From Clostridia bacterium (GTDB lineage Bacteria > Bacillota > Clostridia > Oscillospirales > CAG-272): a DNA stretch of 14,476 nucleotides. A program made the translations under genes and the position numbers. This document shows positions 6,398 to 13,895 of the stretch, piece by piece (position 1 is the stretch's first letter; every line of letters starts with the position of its first letter). The stretch is from the NCBI GenBank assembly GCA_017382555.1, contig JAFOAB010000303.1, forward strand, positions 1-14,476, in the 5' to 3' direction. The notes beneath the pieces are model-generated. The model made no database searches. It worked only from the letters and a program-made list of their open reading frames with translations, and had not been told where the DNA came from.

Positions 6398-7513
6398 GTG
6401 CAATTTGCCCGTAGCGGGACGTATAGTATGTCAAACAGACTGTTTCAAGGTGTAATTCATCAGATGAAGGATGCGATCGACCGCGTCATCGGTGTTATTG
6501 ATGAAAACGGTGTTATCGTTGCCTGCAGCGAGCTTCAGAAGATAGGCGAGCAGAAGCGCGACGTTCGCGAGGAGCTTTCCTATATGGGCGAGGCTCTTCT
6601 TCTCGACGGTGTTACATATCGCCCCATAGGAAACAGCACAAGGATTGAGAATATTGTTTTTGTTGAGGGTGAGGACAAGCTTGCTGACAGACTCAGCTCC
6701 GTGCTTGCCATTTCTCTTGCAAACATTAAGAATCTTTATGACGAGAAGTATGATAAGTGCTCCTTCATAAAGAACATCATTCTTGATAACATCCTTCCCA
6801 GTGATATTTATATGAAGAGCAAGGAGCTTCGCTTCAATTCCGACGAGCTTCGCGTTATCTATCTTGTTAAGTTCAACGGCAAGACGGATATGATGCCCTA
6901 TGAGATGATGCAGAGCATGTTCCCCGACAAGAACAGGGATTATGTAATCAGCGTCGGTGAGCACGATATCGTGCTTGTGCACGAGCTGAAGAGCAGCTAT
7001 ACCCTGAAGGATATTGAAAAGCTTGCAGTAAGCGTATCGGAGACTCTGTCCTCCGAGTTCTATTGCCGCGTTTCCATCGGTATCAGTACCGTTGTTGACA
7101 ATATCAAGGATCTTGCCAAGGCCTACAAGGAGGCGCAGATCGCCATCGAGGTCGGCAAGGTATTCGATATGGAAAAGAATATCGTAAGCTACGAAAATCT
7201 CGGTATAGGCAGACTTATATACCAGCTTCCCACCACGCTTTGCGAGATATTCCTTCAGGAGGTCTTCAAGAAGGGCTCGCTCGAGTCTCTTGACCGCGAG
7301 ACGCTTATGACCGTTCAGTGCTTCTTTGAGAACAATCTGAACGTTTCCGAGACCTCGAGAAAGCTTTTCGTACACAGAAACACCCTTGTTTACAGACTTG
7401 AAAAGATCCGTAAGATAACAGGCCTTGACCTGCGTGAGTTTGAGCACGCTATTACCTTCAAGGTTGCACTTATGGTTAAGAAGTATCTGACCTCTAAGCC
7501 CGCAAAATTTTAA
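6398..7513 (+). CDS. PucR/CdaR-family transcriptional regulator
   Basis: This 371-residue protein (GTG start) matches the PucR/CdaR class of regulators, which often respond to small carbon or nitrogen metabolites. The N-terminal part (about 15-110) resembles a sensor region, with GVIDENGVIVACSELQKIGE (32-51). The middle (about 147-267) has the GGDEF-like pattern of the family, ending in SIGISTVVDNIKDLAKAYKEA (226-246), without catalytic GGDEF residues. The C-terminal helix-turn-helix (about 303-364) carries the diagnostic FVHRNTLVYRLEKI (324-337). There is no membrane segment. The start is uncertain: GTG 6398 has the best Shine-Dalgarno site, while ATG 6428 would give MSNRLFQGV, a plausible family start. 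The gene has its own promoter and ends 28 bases before ftsE, so it may control that operon and itself; its ligand cannot be read from sequence. Confidence 0.9.
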   Translation: MQFARSGTYSMSNRLFQGVIHQMKDAIDRVIGVIDENGVIVACSELQKIGEQKRDVREELSYMGEALLLDGVTYRPIGNSTRIENIVFVEGEDKLADRLSSVLAISLANIKNLYDEKYDKCSFIKNIILDNILPSDIYMKSKELRFNSDELRVIYLVKFNGKTDMMPYEMMQSMFPDKNRDYVISVGEHDIVLVHELKSSYTLKDIEKLAVSVSETLSSEFYCRVSIGISTVVDNIKDLAKAYKEAQIAIEVGKVFDMEKNIVSYENLGIGRLIYQLPTTLCEIFLQEVFKKGSLESLDRETLMTVQCFFENNLNVSETSRKLFVHRNTLVYRLEKIRKITGLDLREFEHAITFKVALMVKKYLTSKPAKF

Positions 7514-7541
7514 TGCTCATTAGAGCTTAAGGACTTGAGAA

Positions 7542-8216
7542 ATGATTGAGTTTAAGAACGTTACAAAGGCTTATAAGGGCGGCAAAAACGTCCTTAACGG
7601 CCTCAATCTTACCATAGAGGACGGCGAATTTGTATTCATCGTCGGTGATACCGGTGCCGGTAAAACAACGATGATGAAGCTTCTGCTCTCCGAGGAAAAG
7701 GTGGATTCCGGCAGCCTTAAGGTGGCGGGCTTTGATCTTACACGTCTGCCCTCCTTTAAGCTTCCGAAATACAGACGCAAGCTTGGCGTTGTGTTTCAGG
7801 ATTTCAGACTTTTCCCCAAAATGACGGTGGAGCAGAACGTTGCCTTTGCCTTGCGCGTTGTCGGCACACCGAAGAAGTACATCGCAAGCAAGGTGAAGTA
7901 CATTCTTAAGACCGTTCAGCTTGAAAATAAGGCAAAAAGCTATCCCTACGAGCTTTCGGGCGGTGAGCAGCAGCGCGTTGCACTTGCACGTGCGCTTGTG
8001 AACAGCCCCGATATAATTATTGCGGACGAGCCTACGGGAAATATCGACCCCGATATGTCGCGCAATATTATGGACCTGCTTGTTATGGTAAGCAACCTTA
8101 ACAAGACGGTAATCGTAGTTACACACGAAAGAGACCTTGTCAGTCATTACGGCAAGCGTACAATTATACTTGAGGACGGAAGAGCGCGCGAGCTTTACCC
8201 GGAGGTTAAGAAATGA
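7542..8216 (+). CDS. ftsE: FtsE, cell-division ABC ATPase
   Basis: FtsE is the cytoplasmic ATPase of the FtsEX complex, which passes a conformational signal across the membrane to cell-wall hydrolases rather than moving a substrate. The 224-residue product is complete. It has Walker A GDTGAGKTT (35-43), the Q loop in VFQDFRLFPKMTVEQNV (84-100, Q86), signature LSGGEQQ (138-144), Walker B IIIADE (158-163), D-loop GNIDP (166-170) and the switch His in VVTHE (H195). The QDFRLFP and NVAFAL wording is typical of FtsE among ABC ATPases. AAGGA at 7529-7533 lies 8 bases before the ATG. The stop overlaps the ftsX start (ATGA), indicating translational coupling of equimolar partners. Confidence 0.97.
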   Translation: MIEFKNVTKAYKGGKNVLNGLNLTIEDGEFVFIVGDTGAGKTTMMKLLLSEEKVDSGSLKVAGFDLTRLPSFKLPKYRRKLGVVFQDFRLFPKMTVEQNVAFALRVVGTPKKYIASKVKYILKTVQLENKAKSYPYELSGGEQQRVALARALVNSPDIIIADEPTGNIDPDMSRNIMDLLVMVSNLNKTVIVVTHERDLVSHYGKRTIILEDGRARELYPEVKK

Positions 8217-9118
8217 GAGCAAGAAAGAGCTACAGCCCCTTTTACTTTATCGGGCAGGCCTTCAACGGAATATTTCGCAATTTTTCCGTAACACTCGGTG
8301 CTGTTGTAGTGCTCGTTTGCTGCCTTATGCTTATAGGCAGCTTTTACGCTCTTATCGCTAACATTAATGAGAACCTTGACGATCTTACTCTTATGAACAA
8401 GATCGTCATTTTCCTTGAATATGACGCGACAGACGAGGACTGCGACCGCATTGAAAAGGAAATAAAAGGGCTGAGAGAGCTTGGAAATCTGAAGGTCACC
8501 TTTGTCTCCAAGGAGCAGGGACTTGAGGATATGAAGGCGGATGACCCCGAAAACGCATATCTTTACGAGGGCATTCCCGCGGAGGATAATCCTCTTGCGG
8601 ACAGCTTTATTATCGAGTACGACGATTCCTCCAAGGTTCAGCGCATTGAGTATAATTTGCGCCAGATCGAGGGCGTTCGTAAGGTGAATTCCCATTCCGA
8701 CGTGGCAATTAAGGTAAACACCTTTAAAAACGGCGTTACCGTGGTGTTTATGTTCTTCTTCATCGTTCTTTTTGCCGTTGGAATCTTCGTTATCATCAAT
8801 ACGGTCAATATGACCGTATTCTCCAGAAGGGACGAAATATACGTTATGCGCTTTGTCGGCGCCGCAAGATGGTTTATCGCCTTGCCGTTCGTTTTGGAGG
8901 GAATTATTATGGGTGCCTTTGCCGCAGGTGTATCCTATTTTGCCATGAAGTGGCTTGCGGGATACGTTGTCGGCACCGTTGTGGCAGGACTTGATATGAT
9001 CACCCTTCTGCCCTTCGAAGCATATTCGGATATCGTTCTTTACGGCTTCCTTTCTATCGGCATCGTTTCCGGTATTATCGGAAGCACCATATCCATCCGC
9101 AGACCTATGGACGCATAA
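8213..9118 (+). CDS. ftsX: FtsX, cell-division membrane subunit of FtsEX
   Basis: FtsX is the membrane half of FtsEX; its large outer loop binds and activates peptidoglycan hydrolases or their regulators. The 301-residue product has the standard four-helix layout: a cytoplasmic start with YFIGQAFNGIFRNF (11-24), helix 1 (about 27-49), an extracellular domain (about 50-172), and helices at about 173-197, 218-245 and 272-293. After helix 2 comes NTVNMTVFSRRDEIYVMRFVG (196-216), the conserved FtsX coupling segment that should contact FtsE. The gene overlaps ftsE by 4 bases (ATGA) and ends 12 bases before a secreted M23 hydrolase gene. That makes the hydrolase the obvious candidate for the protein controlled by its outer loop. 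Confidence 0.96.
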   Translation: MRARKSYSPFYFIGQAFNGIFRNFSVTLGAVVVLVCCLMLIGSFYALIANINENLDDLTLMNKIVIFLEYDATDEDCDRIEKEIKGLRELGNLKVTFVSKEQGLEDMKADDPENAYLYEGIPAEDNPLADSFIIEYDDSSKVQRIEYNLRQIEGVRKVNSHSDVAIKVNTFKNGVTVVFMFFFIVLFAVGIFVIINTVNMTVFSRRDEIYVMRFVGAARWFIALPFVLEGIIMGAFAAGVSYFAMKWLAGYVVGTVVAGLDMITLLPFEAYSDIVLYGFLSIGIVSGIIGSTISIRRPMDA

Positions 9119-9130
9119 TACGGAGGATTT

Positions 9131-10360
9131 ATGAAATTTAGCCTTAAGCACGCACGCAGAGCTTTGTTGCCGCTTGCCATTGCTGCCTCGGCGCTTGTAC
9201 TTGTAACGGGTATATTTGCCTACAGCTCCAACGATTACAGCGATGCAACCACTCAGGCATACGAGGCGGAGCTTGAAAGATTGAGACGCGAGCAGGCGCA
9301 GCTTGAAAACACGCTTGCCGAGATCAGAAACAACCAAAGCAATGCAAGCGAGTACGGTGAGCTGCTTACAAAGCAGCTGCAAAGCACCGCAGATAAAATT
9401 GAAGTAGCAACCGAATATATTGAGGTTCTCAAACAGGGAATTTCGGACAAAAAGGTCGAAATAGCCCACGAGGAAGATAATATATCCCGTACGTATTCAA
9501 GCATTCTGCAAAGATTGCGCATTACATACGAGCAGGATGAAGAGACACTTTTGGAGATCCTTCTCAACGCAAACGGCATCACCGATCTCCTTTCACGCGT
9601 TGAAAGGCTCAGCAGCCTGCTTGAGTATGACAATCGCTTGAAGCGCGGATACGAGGAATCCAAGCAGTATCTTGAGACCGCAAAGGCGGACCTTGATAAG
9701 AAGCTTGAGACCCAGATCCAGCTTGAAGCGGAGCTTGCCGGGGATATAGCTGAGCTTGAGGTTCTCATCAAGCAGAACGATGCCTATATCGAAACGCTTG
9801 AAAATAACGAGGAGTACGCATATCAGGAGCACGTGCGCCGTCAGCAGGAGGAGCAGGTTCTTGCAAAGGAGCTTGACGACTATATTGCGGAGCAGCTTCG
9901 TAAATCCGAGGCGGAGTACGTCGGCGGTCAGTTCGGCTGGCCCCTTAACGGCGCAACCAACTACGTCGTAACCTGCCGTTACGGATGGCGTACGTATTTA
10001 ATTTACGGTTATTGGACTACGGATTTCCATAATGGCATAGACTTGCGTTGTGTGGTCGGCACCGAGGTGTACGCCGCAAATGCCGGTACGGTCATTATTG
10101 CAACCTACCACGCATCCTACGGCTATTACGTGCTTATTGACCACGGCGGCGGATATTCCACGCTTTATGCGCACAATTCCCAGCTTCTCGTATCCCCCGG
10201 TCAGCACGTTGAGCGCGGACAGGTTATATCCCTTTCCGGCAACACGGGCTATTCCTCCGGACCGCATCTCCATTTTGAGATACGCGTAAATAACGAGAGA
10301 GTTGACCCCCTTTCCGGAAACCTTCTTTCGACACCTAAGAATATGATGATTATTGAGTAA
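9131..10360 (+). CDS. Secreted coiled-coil M23 (LytM-type) peptidoglycan endopeptidase
   Basis: This 409-residue protein should cut peptide cross-links of peptidoglycan outside the membrane. Residues 8-30 form a basic then hydrophobic signal or anchor (KHARRALLPLAIAASALVLV). Residues about 40-260 are a long Glu/Lys/Leu-rich coiled coil, the layout of EnvC and of other FtsEX-controlled hydrolases. The M23 domain spans about 268-395. All expected metal and catalytic residues are present: H300 and D304 in FHNGID, H348 in YAHNS, and H379 and H381 in HLHFE. E. coli EnvC has lost such residues and only activates amidases, so this protein is probably an active enzyme. The only two cysteines are C282 and C307. 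GGAGG at 9122-9126 supports the ATG. It lies 12 bases after ftsX and is probably in the same operon. Confidence 0.93.
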   Translation: MKFSLKHARRALLPLAIAASALVLVTGIFAYSSNDYSDATTQAYEAELERLRREQAQLENTLAEIRNNQSNASEYGELLTKQLQSTADKIEVATEYIEVLKQGISDKKVEIAHEEDNISRTYSSILQRLRITYEQDEETLLEILLNANGITDLLSRVERLSSLLEYDNRLKRGYEESKQYLETAKADLDKKLETQIQLEAELAGDIAELEVLIKQNDAYIETLENNEEYAYQEHVRRQQEEQVLAKELDDYIAEQLRKSEAEYVGGQFGWPLNGATNYVVTCRYGWRTYLIYGYWTTDFHNGIDLRCVVGTEVYAANAGTVIIATYHASYGYYVLIDHGGGYSTLYAHNSQLLVSPGQHVERGQVISLSGNTGYSSGPHLHFEIRVNNERVDPLSGNLLSTPKNMMIIE

Positions 10361-10407
10361 ATTGTCTTCGGTGAGTGAAATATAATAATTTACAGGGCAA
10401 TAATGTT

Positions 10408-11703
10408 ATGAAAAAGATCACAGCTTTGATAATGGCGATCGTTATGTGTGCCATTACCGCAGTTATTACGTTTCAGGTAACAATGATAACCACCGACAGA
10501 TTCGTCGGCGATAGCGGCACAAGCGGCACCTCCACCTCCGCTAAATCCGATCTTGACGATTATATAGATGGCACTTATATAACCAAGGAGCTGCTTGACA
10601 AGCTTCAGGAGGTCGCAAATCTCTATAATCTCTACTACGTGGACCCCATAGATCCCGACTACTTTACGGAATACGTAATGGCGGGCTTTATTGCGGGCGC
10701 GAAGGACGAATTCGGACATTATATGAATGCCGAGGATTTCGCCGAGAGCATGAGCGATATGAGTGGCGAATATTACGGCATCGGTATCTCCGTGCTTTAC
10801 AGCAATGCCTACAGCGGAATTGAGGTAATCACGGTATTCCCCGACAGCCCCGCAATGGAAGCGGGCGTTCTCCCCGGTGACCTTATTATGACCGTTGACG
10901 GTGTACCCGTGTCCGAGATAGGATATCTTGAGGCGGTTAACCGTATGCGCGGCCCTGAGGGAACGTATGCAAACTTCACCGTATACCGCGGCAACAATTA
11001 TTCGGAGGAGGTAAGCTTCTCCATCCCCAGACGCAAGGTGACCGAGGTTACCGTAAGCTGGGAAATGTACAGCATGGCAAAGGACGTTGCCGTAATTAAG
11101 ATCTACAGCTTCGACAGCAAAACCCCCACGCAGTTCTTTAATGCAATCAACAGCGCCCTGAACGCAGGCGCAAAGGGCTTTGTGTTCGACGTGCGTTCCA
11201 ATCCCGGCGGCGGACTTGACTCCGTATGTCAGATACTCGACTTCCTCCTTCCCGAGGGACCGATCATTCGTATTGACTACAAGGGCGAGGTGAATGACAC
11301 CTCCATTGATTCCGGCGCAAGCTACTTCGATTATCCCTCCGTTGTGCTTTGCAATCAGTATACCGCAAGCGCGGGCGAGCTTTTCTCCTCCGCTATGCAG
11401 GATTACGGAATGGCAAAGCTTGTCGGTGTAACCACATACGGCAAGGGCACGATGCAGACGGTGCTCCAGCTTTCCGACGGAAGCGGTGTTTCCGTAACCT
11501 GTGCGTACTATCTGCCTCCCAAGTCTCCCAACTATCACGGTGTCGGCGTTGTGCCGGACGTTGAGGTTGAGATGCCCGAGGAATTCGCAAATATGAATCT
11601 CGACAAGCTCACGGATGAGCAGGACGTTCAGCTTCAGGCTGCTGTTGCAACCCTGTTTGAAGCAATGAACGGATCGAATAAGGGTGACGGCACAATAACC
11701 TGA
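10408..11703 (+). CDS. S41 carboxyl-terminal processing protease (CtpA/CtpB type), secreted or membrane-anchored
   Basis: This 431-residue serine protease should trim envelope proteins on the outer face of the membrane. It starts with a basic-hydrophobic signal or anchor (MKKITALIMAIVMCAITAVI), followed by a Ser/Thr/Gly linker. A short helical region with FGHYMNAEDF (102-111) precedes a PDZ domain (about 122-204, with GIGISV and GVLPGDLIMTVDG). The protease core has FDVRSNPGGG (260-269), the nucleophile Ser321 in TASAGE, and Lys346 and Gln350 in GKGTMQ. The 25-residue Ser-Lys and 4-residue Lys-Gln spacings match the Ser-Lys-Gln triad of the CtpB group. The ATG at 10408 is preferred to GTG 10375 because it begins the signal sequence; its Shine-Dalgarno site (AGGG, 10394-10397) is weak. 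In Bacillus subtilis ctpB lies near ftsEX, so the neighbourhood is consistent. Confidence 0.94.
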   Translation: MKKITALIMAIVMCAITAVITFQVTMITTDRFVGDSGTSGTSTSAKSDLDDYIDGTYITKELLDKLQEVANLYNLYYVDPIDPDYFTEYVMAGFIAGAKDEFGHYMNAEDFAESMSDMSGEYYGIGISVLYSNAYSGIEVITVFPDSPAMEAGVLPGDLIMTVDGVPVSEIGYLEAVNRMRGPEGTYANFTVYRGNNYSEEVSFSIPRRKVTEVTVSWEMYSMAKDVAVIKIYSFDSKTPTQFFNAINSALNAGAKGFVFDVRSNPGGGLDSVCQILDFLLPEGPIIRIDYKGEVNDTSIDSGASYFDYPSVVLCNQYTASAGELFSSAMQDYGMAKLVGVTTYGKGTMQTVLQLSDGSGVSVTCAYYLPPKSPNYHGVGVVPDVEVEMPEEFANMNLDKLTDEQDVQLQAAVATLFEAMNGSNKGDGTIT

Positions 11704-11712
11704 CAATATATA
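11684..11712 (+). promoter_or_regulatory. Possible weak promoter of greA-lysS
   Basis: GTGACG (11684-11689) and TATATA (11707-11712) are 17 bases apart, each a partial match to sigma-A hexamers. The -35 lies inside the end of the S41 gene. No terminator separates S41 from greA, so greA could also be read from upstream. Tentative. Confidence 0.3.
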
Positions 11713-11726
11713 AAACAAATCACAAT

Positions 11727-11738
11727 CGCCTTCGGGCG
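11727..11738 (+). other. UUCG-tetraloop hairpin before greA
   Basis: CGCC-TTCG-GGCG is a 4-bp GC stem closed by the very stable C(UUCG)G loop. It lies 3 bases before the greA Shine-Dalgarno site (AAGGAG, 11742-11747). No T-run follows, so it is not an intrinsic terminator. It could stabilise the 5' end of a greA transcript or mark a processed end. Confidence 0.5.
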
Positions 11739-11755
11739 GGTAAGGAGCAAATAAA

Positions 11756-12244
11756 ATGGCGGCAAAACAGTTATTTAATACCGAAGCGGGTCTTCGCGCC
11801 CTCAAGGAAGAGCTTGATTACTTAAAGAATACAAAGCGTAACGAGGTTAAGGAAAACCTCGCTATCGCTCGTTCCTTTGGTGACCTTTCCGAGAACTCCG
11901 AGTATGATGAGGCTAAAAACGAGCAGTCCAAGGTAGAGGGCAGAATCAGCGAGCTTGAGGAGATCATTCTCCACACCGTTGTTGTAGAGGAGTCTGCACT
12001 TGACCACTCCGCAATTCACCTCGGCTCTACCGTTATCCTCCGCGAGATCGCTACCGGTAAGGAGAAGAAGTACGCTATCGTAGGAAGCAACGAGGCTAAT
12101 CCTCTGGAGGGTCGTATTTCCGACCGTTCTCCCATCGGATCTGCTATTCTCGGCAAGAAGGCGGGCGAGGAGGTTACCGTTTCCGCACCCAAGGGCGATA
12201 AGAAGTACGTTATCGTTGAAGTTACAAGAACCGTAAAGGAATAA
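11756..12244 (+). CDS. greA: GreA, transcript-cleavage elongation factor
   Basis: GreA enters the secondary channel of RNA polymerase and stimulates cleavage of the backtracked RNA 3' end. The 162-residue product is full length. The N-terminal coiled coil (about 8-75) has the tip motif FGDLSENSEYDEAKNEQ (41-57). D43 and E46 correspond to the acidic tip residues that act in the polymerase active site. The C-terminal FKBP-like domain includes GSTV and NPLEGRISDRSPIG. AAGGAG at 11742-11747 lies 8 bases before the ATG. lysS starts 11 bases after the stop, and the lysS Shine-Dalgarno site overlaps the greA stop codon, so the two are almost certainly one transcript. The greA-lysS pairing is common in Firmicutes. 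Codon use is strongly biased, suggesting high expression. Confidence 0.97.
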   Translation: MAAKQLFNTEAGLRALKEELDYLKNTKRNEVKENLAIARSFGDLSENSEYDEAKNEQSKVEGRISELEEIILHTVVVEESALDHSAIHLGSTVILREIATGKEKKYAIVGSNEANPLEGRISDRSPIGSAILGKKAGEEVTVSAPKGDKKYVIVEVTRTVKE

Positions 12245-12255
12245 GGACAGTTATT

Positions 12256-13764
12256 ATGCAGGACGAAAGAAACATAAATGCCGCAAGCGCGGCTGAAGAG
12301 GCTGCACGCAGCACAAGCGAGCGCGCAGTAAGAAGAGAAAAGCTTGCCAACCTTCAGCAGGCAGGCAACGACCCCTTTGAGATAACAAAGTACGACGTTA
12401 CCCATCACAGCACCGATATCAAGGAAAACTATGAGGAGCTTGAGGGTAAGGAGGTTTCCATTGCCGGACGTATGCTTTCCAAGCGTATTATGGGTAAGGC
12501 ATCCTTCTGCAACGTTCAGGACCTGAAGGGAAATATTCAGGTTTACGTTGCGCGCGATTCTATCGGTGAGGATAGCTATGCGGGCTTCAAAAAGTTCGAC
12601 GTTGGTGATATCGTTGGTATCGTAGGTACCGCATTTACCACCAAGACGGGCGAGAAGAGCATCCACGCTACCTCCGTAACTCTGCTTACCAAGAGCCTTC
12701 AGATGCTTCCCGAGAAGTATCACGGCCTTACCAATACCGACCTCAGATATCGCCAGAGATACGTTGACCTCATTGTAAATCCCGAGGCACGCGACGTATT
12801 TGTAAAGCGCTCCCGCATCATCCGCGAGATCAGAAACTTCCTTGATGCACGCGGATTTATGGAGGTTGAGACACCCATGCTTGTTTCCAATGCGGGCGGT
12901 GCGGCTGCAAGACCCTTCGAGACGCACTTTAACGCTCTTGACGAGGATTTCAAGCTTCGCATTTCTCTCGAGCTTTATCTTAAGCGCCTTATCGTCGGCG
13001 GCCTTGAGAGAGTTTACGAAATCGGCAGAGTATTCCGTAACGAGGGACTTGACACCCGTCATAACCCCGAGTTTACACTCATGGAGCTTTATCAGGCTTA
13101 TACCGATTACCACGGTATGATGGACCTTACCGAGGATATGTATCGCTACGTTGCTCAGGCAGTGCTCGGCACCACCAAGATCAGCTACAACGGCGTTGAA
13201 ATGGACCTCGGCAAGCCCTTTGAGCGCATTACCATGGTTGATGCGGTCAAGAAGTATGCAGGCGTCGATTTTGACGCGATAAATACCCTTGAGGAGGCTC
13301 GCGCCATCGCAAAGGAAAAGGGCGTAGAGTACGAGGAAAGACACAAGAAGGGCGATATTCTCAACCTCTTCTTCGAGACGTTCGCAGAGGAGCATATGAT
13401 CCAGCCTACCTTCGTTATGGATCACCCCGTAGAGGTTTCTCCTCTCACCAAGCGCAAGCCCGATAAGCCTGAGTACGTTGAGCGCTTTGAGTTCTTCATG
13501 AACGGTTGGGAAATGGCAAACGCTTATTCCGAGCTTAACGACCCCATCGACCAGCGCGCTCGCTTTGCCGCTCAGGAGGAGCAGTTCGCCGCAGGCGACG
13601 AGGAGGCAAACCACACCGACGAGGACTTCCTCAATGCACTTGAGATCGGTATGCCCCCCACGGGCGGCATCGGCTACGGCATCGACCGTATGACCATGCT
13701 CTTCACCGATTCTGCCGCCATCCGCGACGTGCTTCTGTTCCCCACGATGAAGACCATTGACTAA
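12256..13764 (+). CDS. lysS: LysS, class II lysyl-tRNA synthetase
   Basis: LysS charges tRNA-Lys with lysine in the cytoplasm. The 502-residue product is of normal length. An N-terminal helical stretch leads to the OB-fold anticodon-binding domain (about 65-145, with VSIAGRMLSKRIMGKASF). Class II motif 1 is at about 184-208 (RSRIIREIRNFLDARGFMEV). Motif 2 is at about 252-272 (RVYEIGRVFRNEG, then RHNPEFT), and motif 3 is at about 469-485 (TGGIGYGIDRMTMLF). ELYLKRLIVGGLERVYEIG and NGWEMANAYSELNDP are typical lysyl-type signatures. The N-terminus before residue 20 is Ala/Asn-rich and variable. AAGGA at 12243-12247 supports the ATG. I see no T-box leader in the short gap before it. A strong terminator follows 5 bases after the stop. 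Confidence 0.98.
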   Translation: MQDERNINAASAAEEAARSTSERAVRREKLANLQQAGNDPFEITKYDVTHHSTDIKENYEELEGKEVSIAGRMLSKRIMGKASFCNVQDLKGNIQVYVARDSIGEDSYAGFKKFDVGDIVGIVGTAFTTKTGEKSIHATSVTLLTKSLQMLPEKYHGLTNTDLRYRQRYVDLIVNPEARDVFVKRSRIIREIRNFLDARGFMEVETPMLVSNAGGAAARPFETHFNALDEDFKLRISLELYLKRLIVGGLERVYEIGRVFRNEGLDTRHNPEFTLMELYQAYTDYHGMMDLTEDMYRYVAQAVLGTTKISYNGVEMDLGKPFERITMVDAVKKYAGVDFDAINTLEEARAIAKEKGVEYEERHKKGDILNLFFETFAEEHMIQPTFVMDHPVEVSPLTKRKPDKPEYVERFEFFMNGWEMANAYSELNDPIDQRARFAAQEEQFAAGDEEANHTDEDFLNALEIGMPPTGGIGYGIDRMTMLFTDSAAIRDVLLFPTMKTID

Positions 13765-13768
13765 AATA

Positions 13769-13811
13769 GCAAAAGGACTATGACAACAAAACGTCATAGT
13801 CCTTTTGTTTT
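13769..13811 (+). terminator. Intrinsic terminator after lysS
   Basis: CAAAAGGACTATGAC (13770-13784) pairs perfectly over 15 bp with GTCATAGTCCTTTTG (13793-13807) around an 8-base loop, followed by TTTT (13808-13811). With A's on the 5' side and T's on the 3' side it could also terminate transcription from the other strand. Confidence 0.93.
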
Positions 13812-13818
13812 ACAGCTA

Positions 13819-13847
13819 TTGAAACGGAGTTACTACCGTGATATAAT
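13819..13847 (+). promoter_or_regulatory. Strong sigma-A promoter with extended -10
   Basis: TTGAAA (13819-13824) and TATAAT (13842-13847) are 17 bases apart. A TG at 13839-13840 gives an extended -10 (TGATATAAT). Transcription would start near 13854, about 42 bases before the deacylase ATG. It begins only 8 bases after the lysS terminator. Confidence 0.9.
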
Positions 13848-13895
13848 CATGAAAAGAAGTGCACGGCGTAGAGTTCATTTGAAAAGGAGCATATT

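Noticed and set aside
10381..10386. TATAAT hexamer in front of the S41 gene
   Set aside because: The nearest -35-like hexamers are at wrong distances (TTGAGT with a 22-base spacer, TTGTCT with 13). Read-through from the ftsEX operon explains expression without it.
10390..11805. Long open frame (471 codons) on the minus strand across the S41 protease gene
   Set aside because: Antisense shadow of a clear protease gene. It spans a gene boundary and shows no recognisable domain or ribosome site.
12245..12255. T-box or other riboswitch leader for lysS
   Set aside because: Only 11 bases separate greA from lysS, and the greA leader is about 50 bases, too short for a T-box; no T-box core motif is visible.
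12016..13797. Long open frame (593 codons) on the minus strand across lysS and the end of greA
   Set aside because: Antisense shadow of lysS for the same codon-bias reason. It starts inside the lysS terminator and encodes nothing I recognise.
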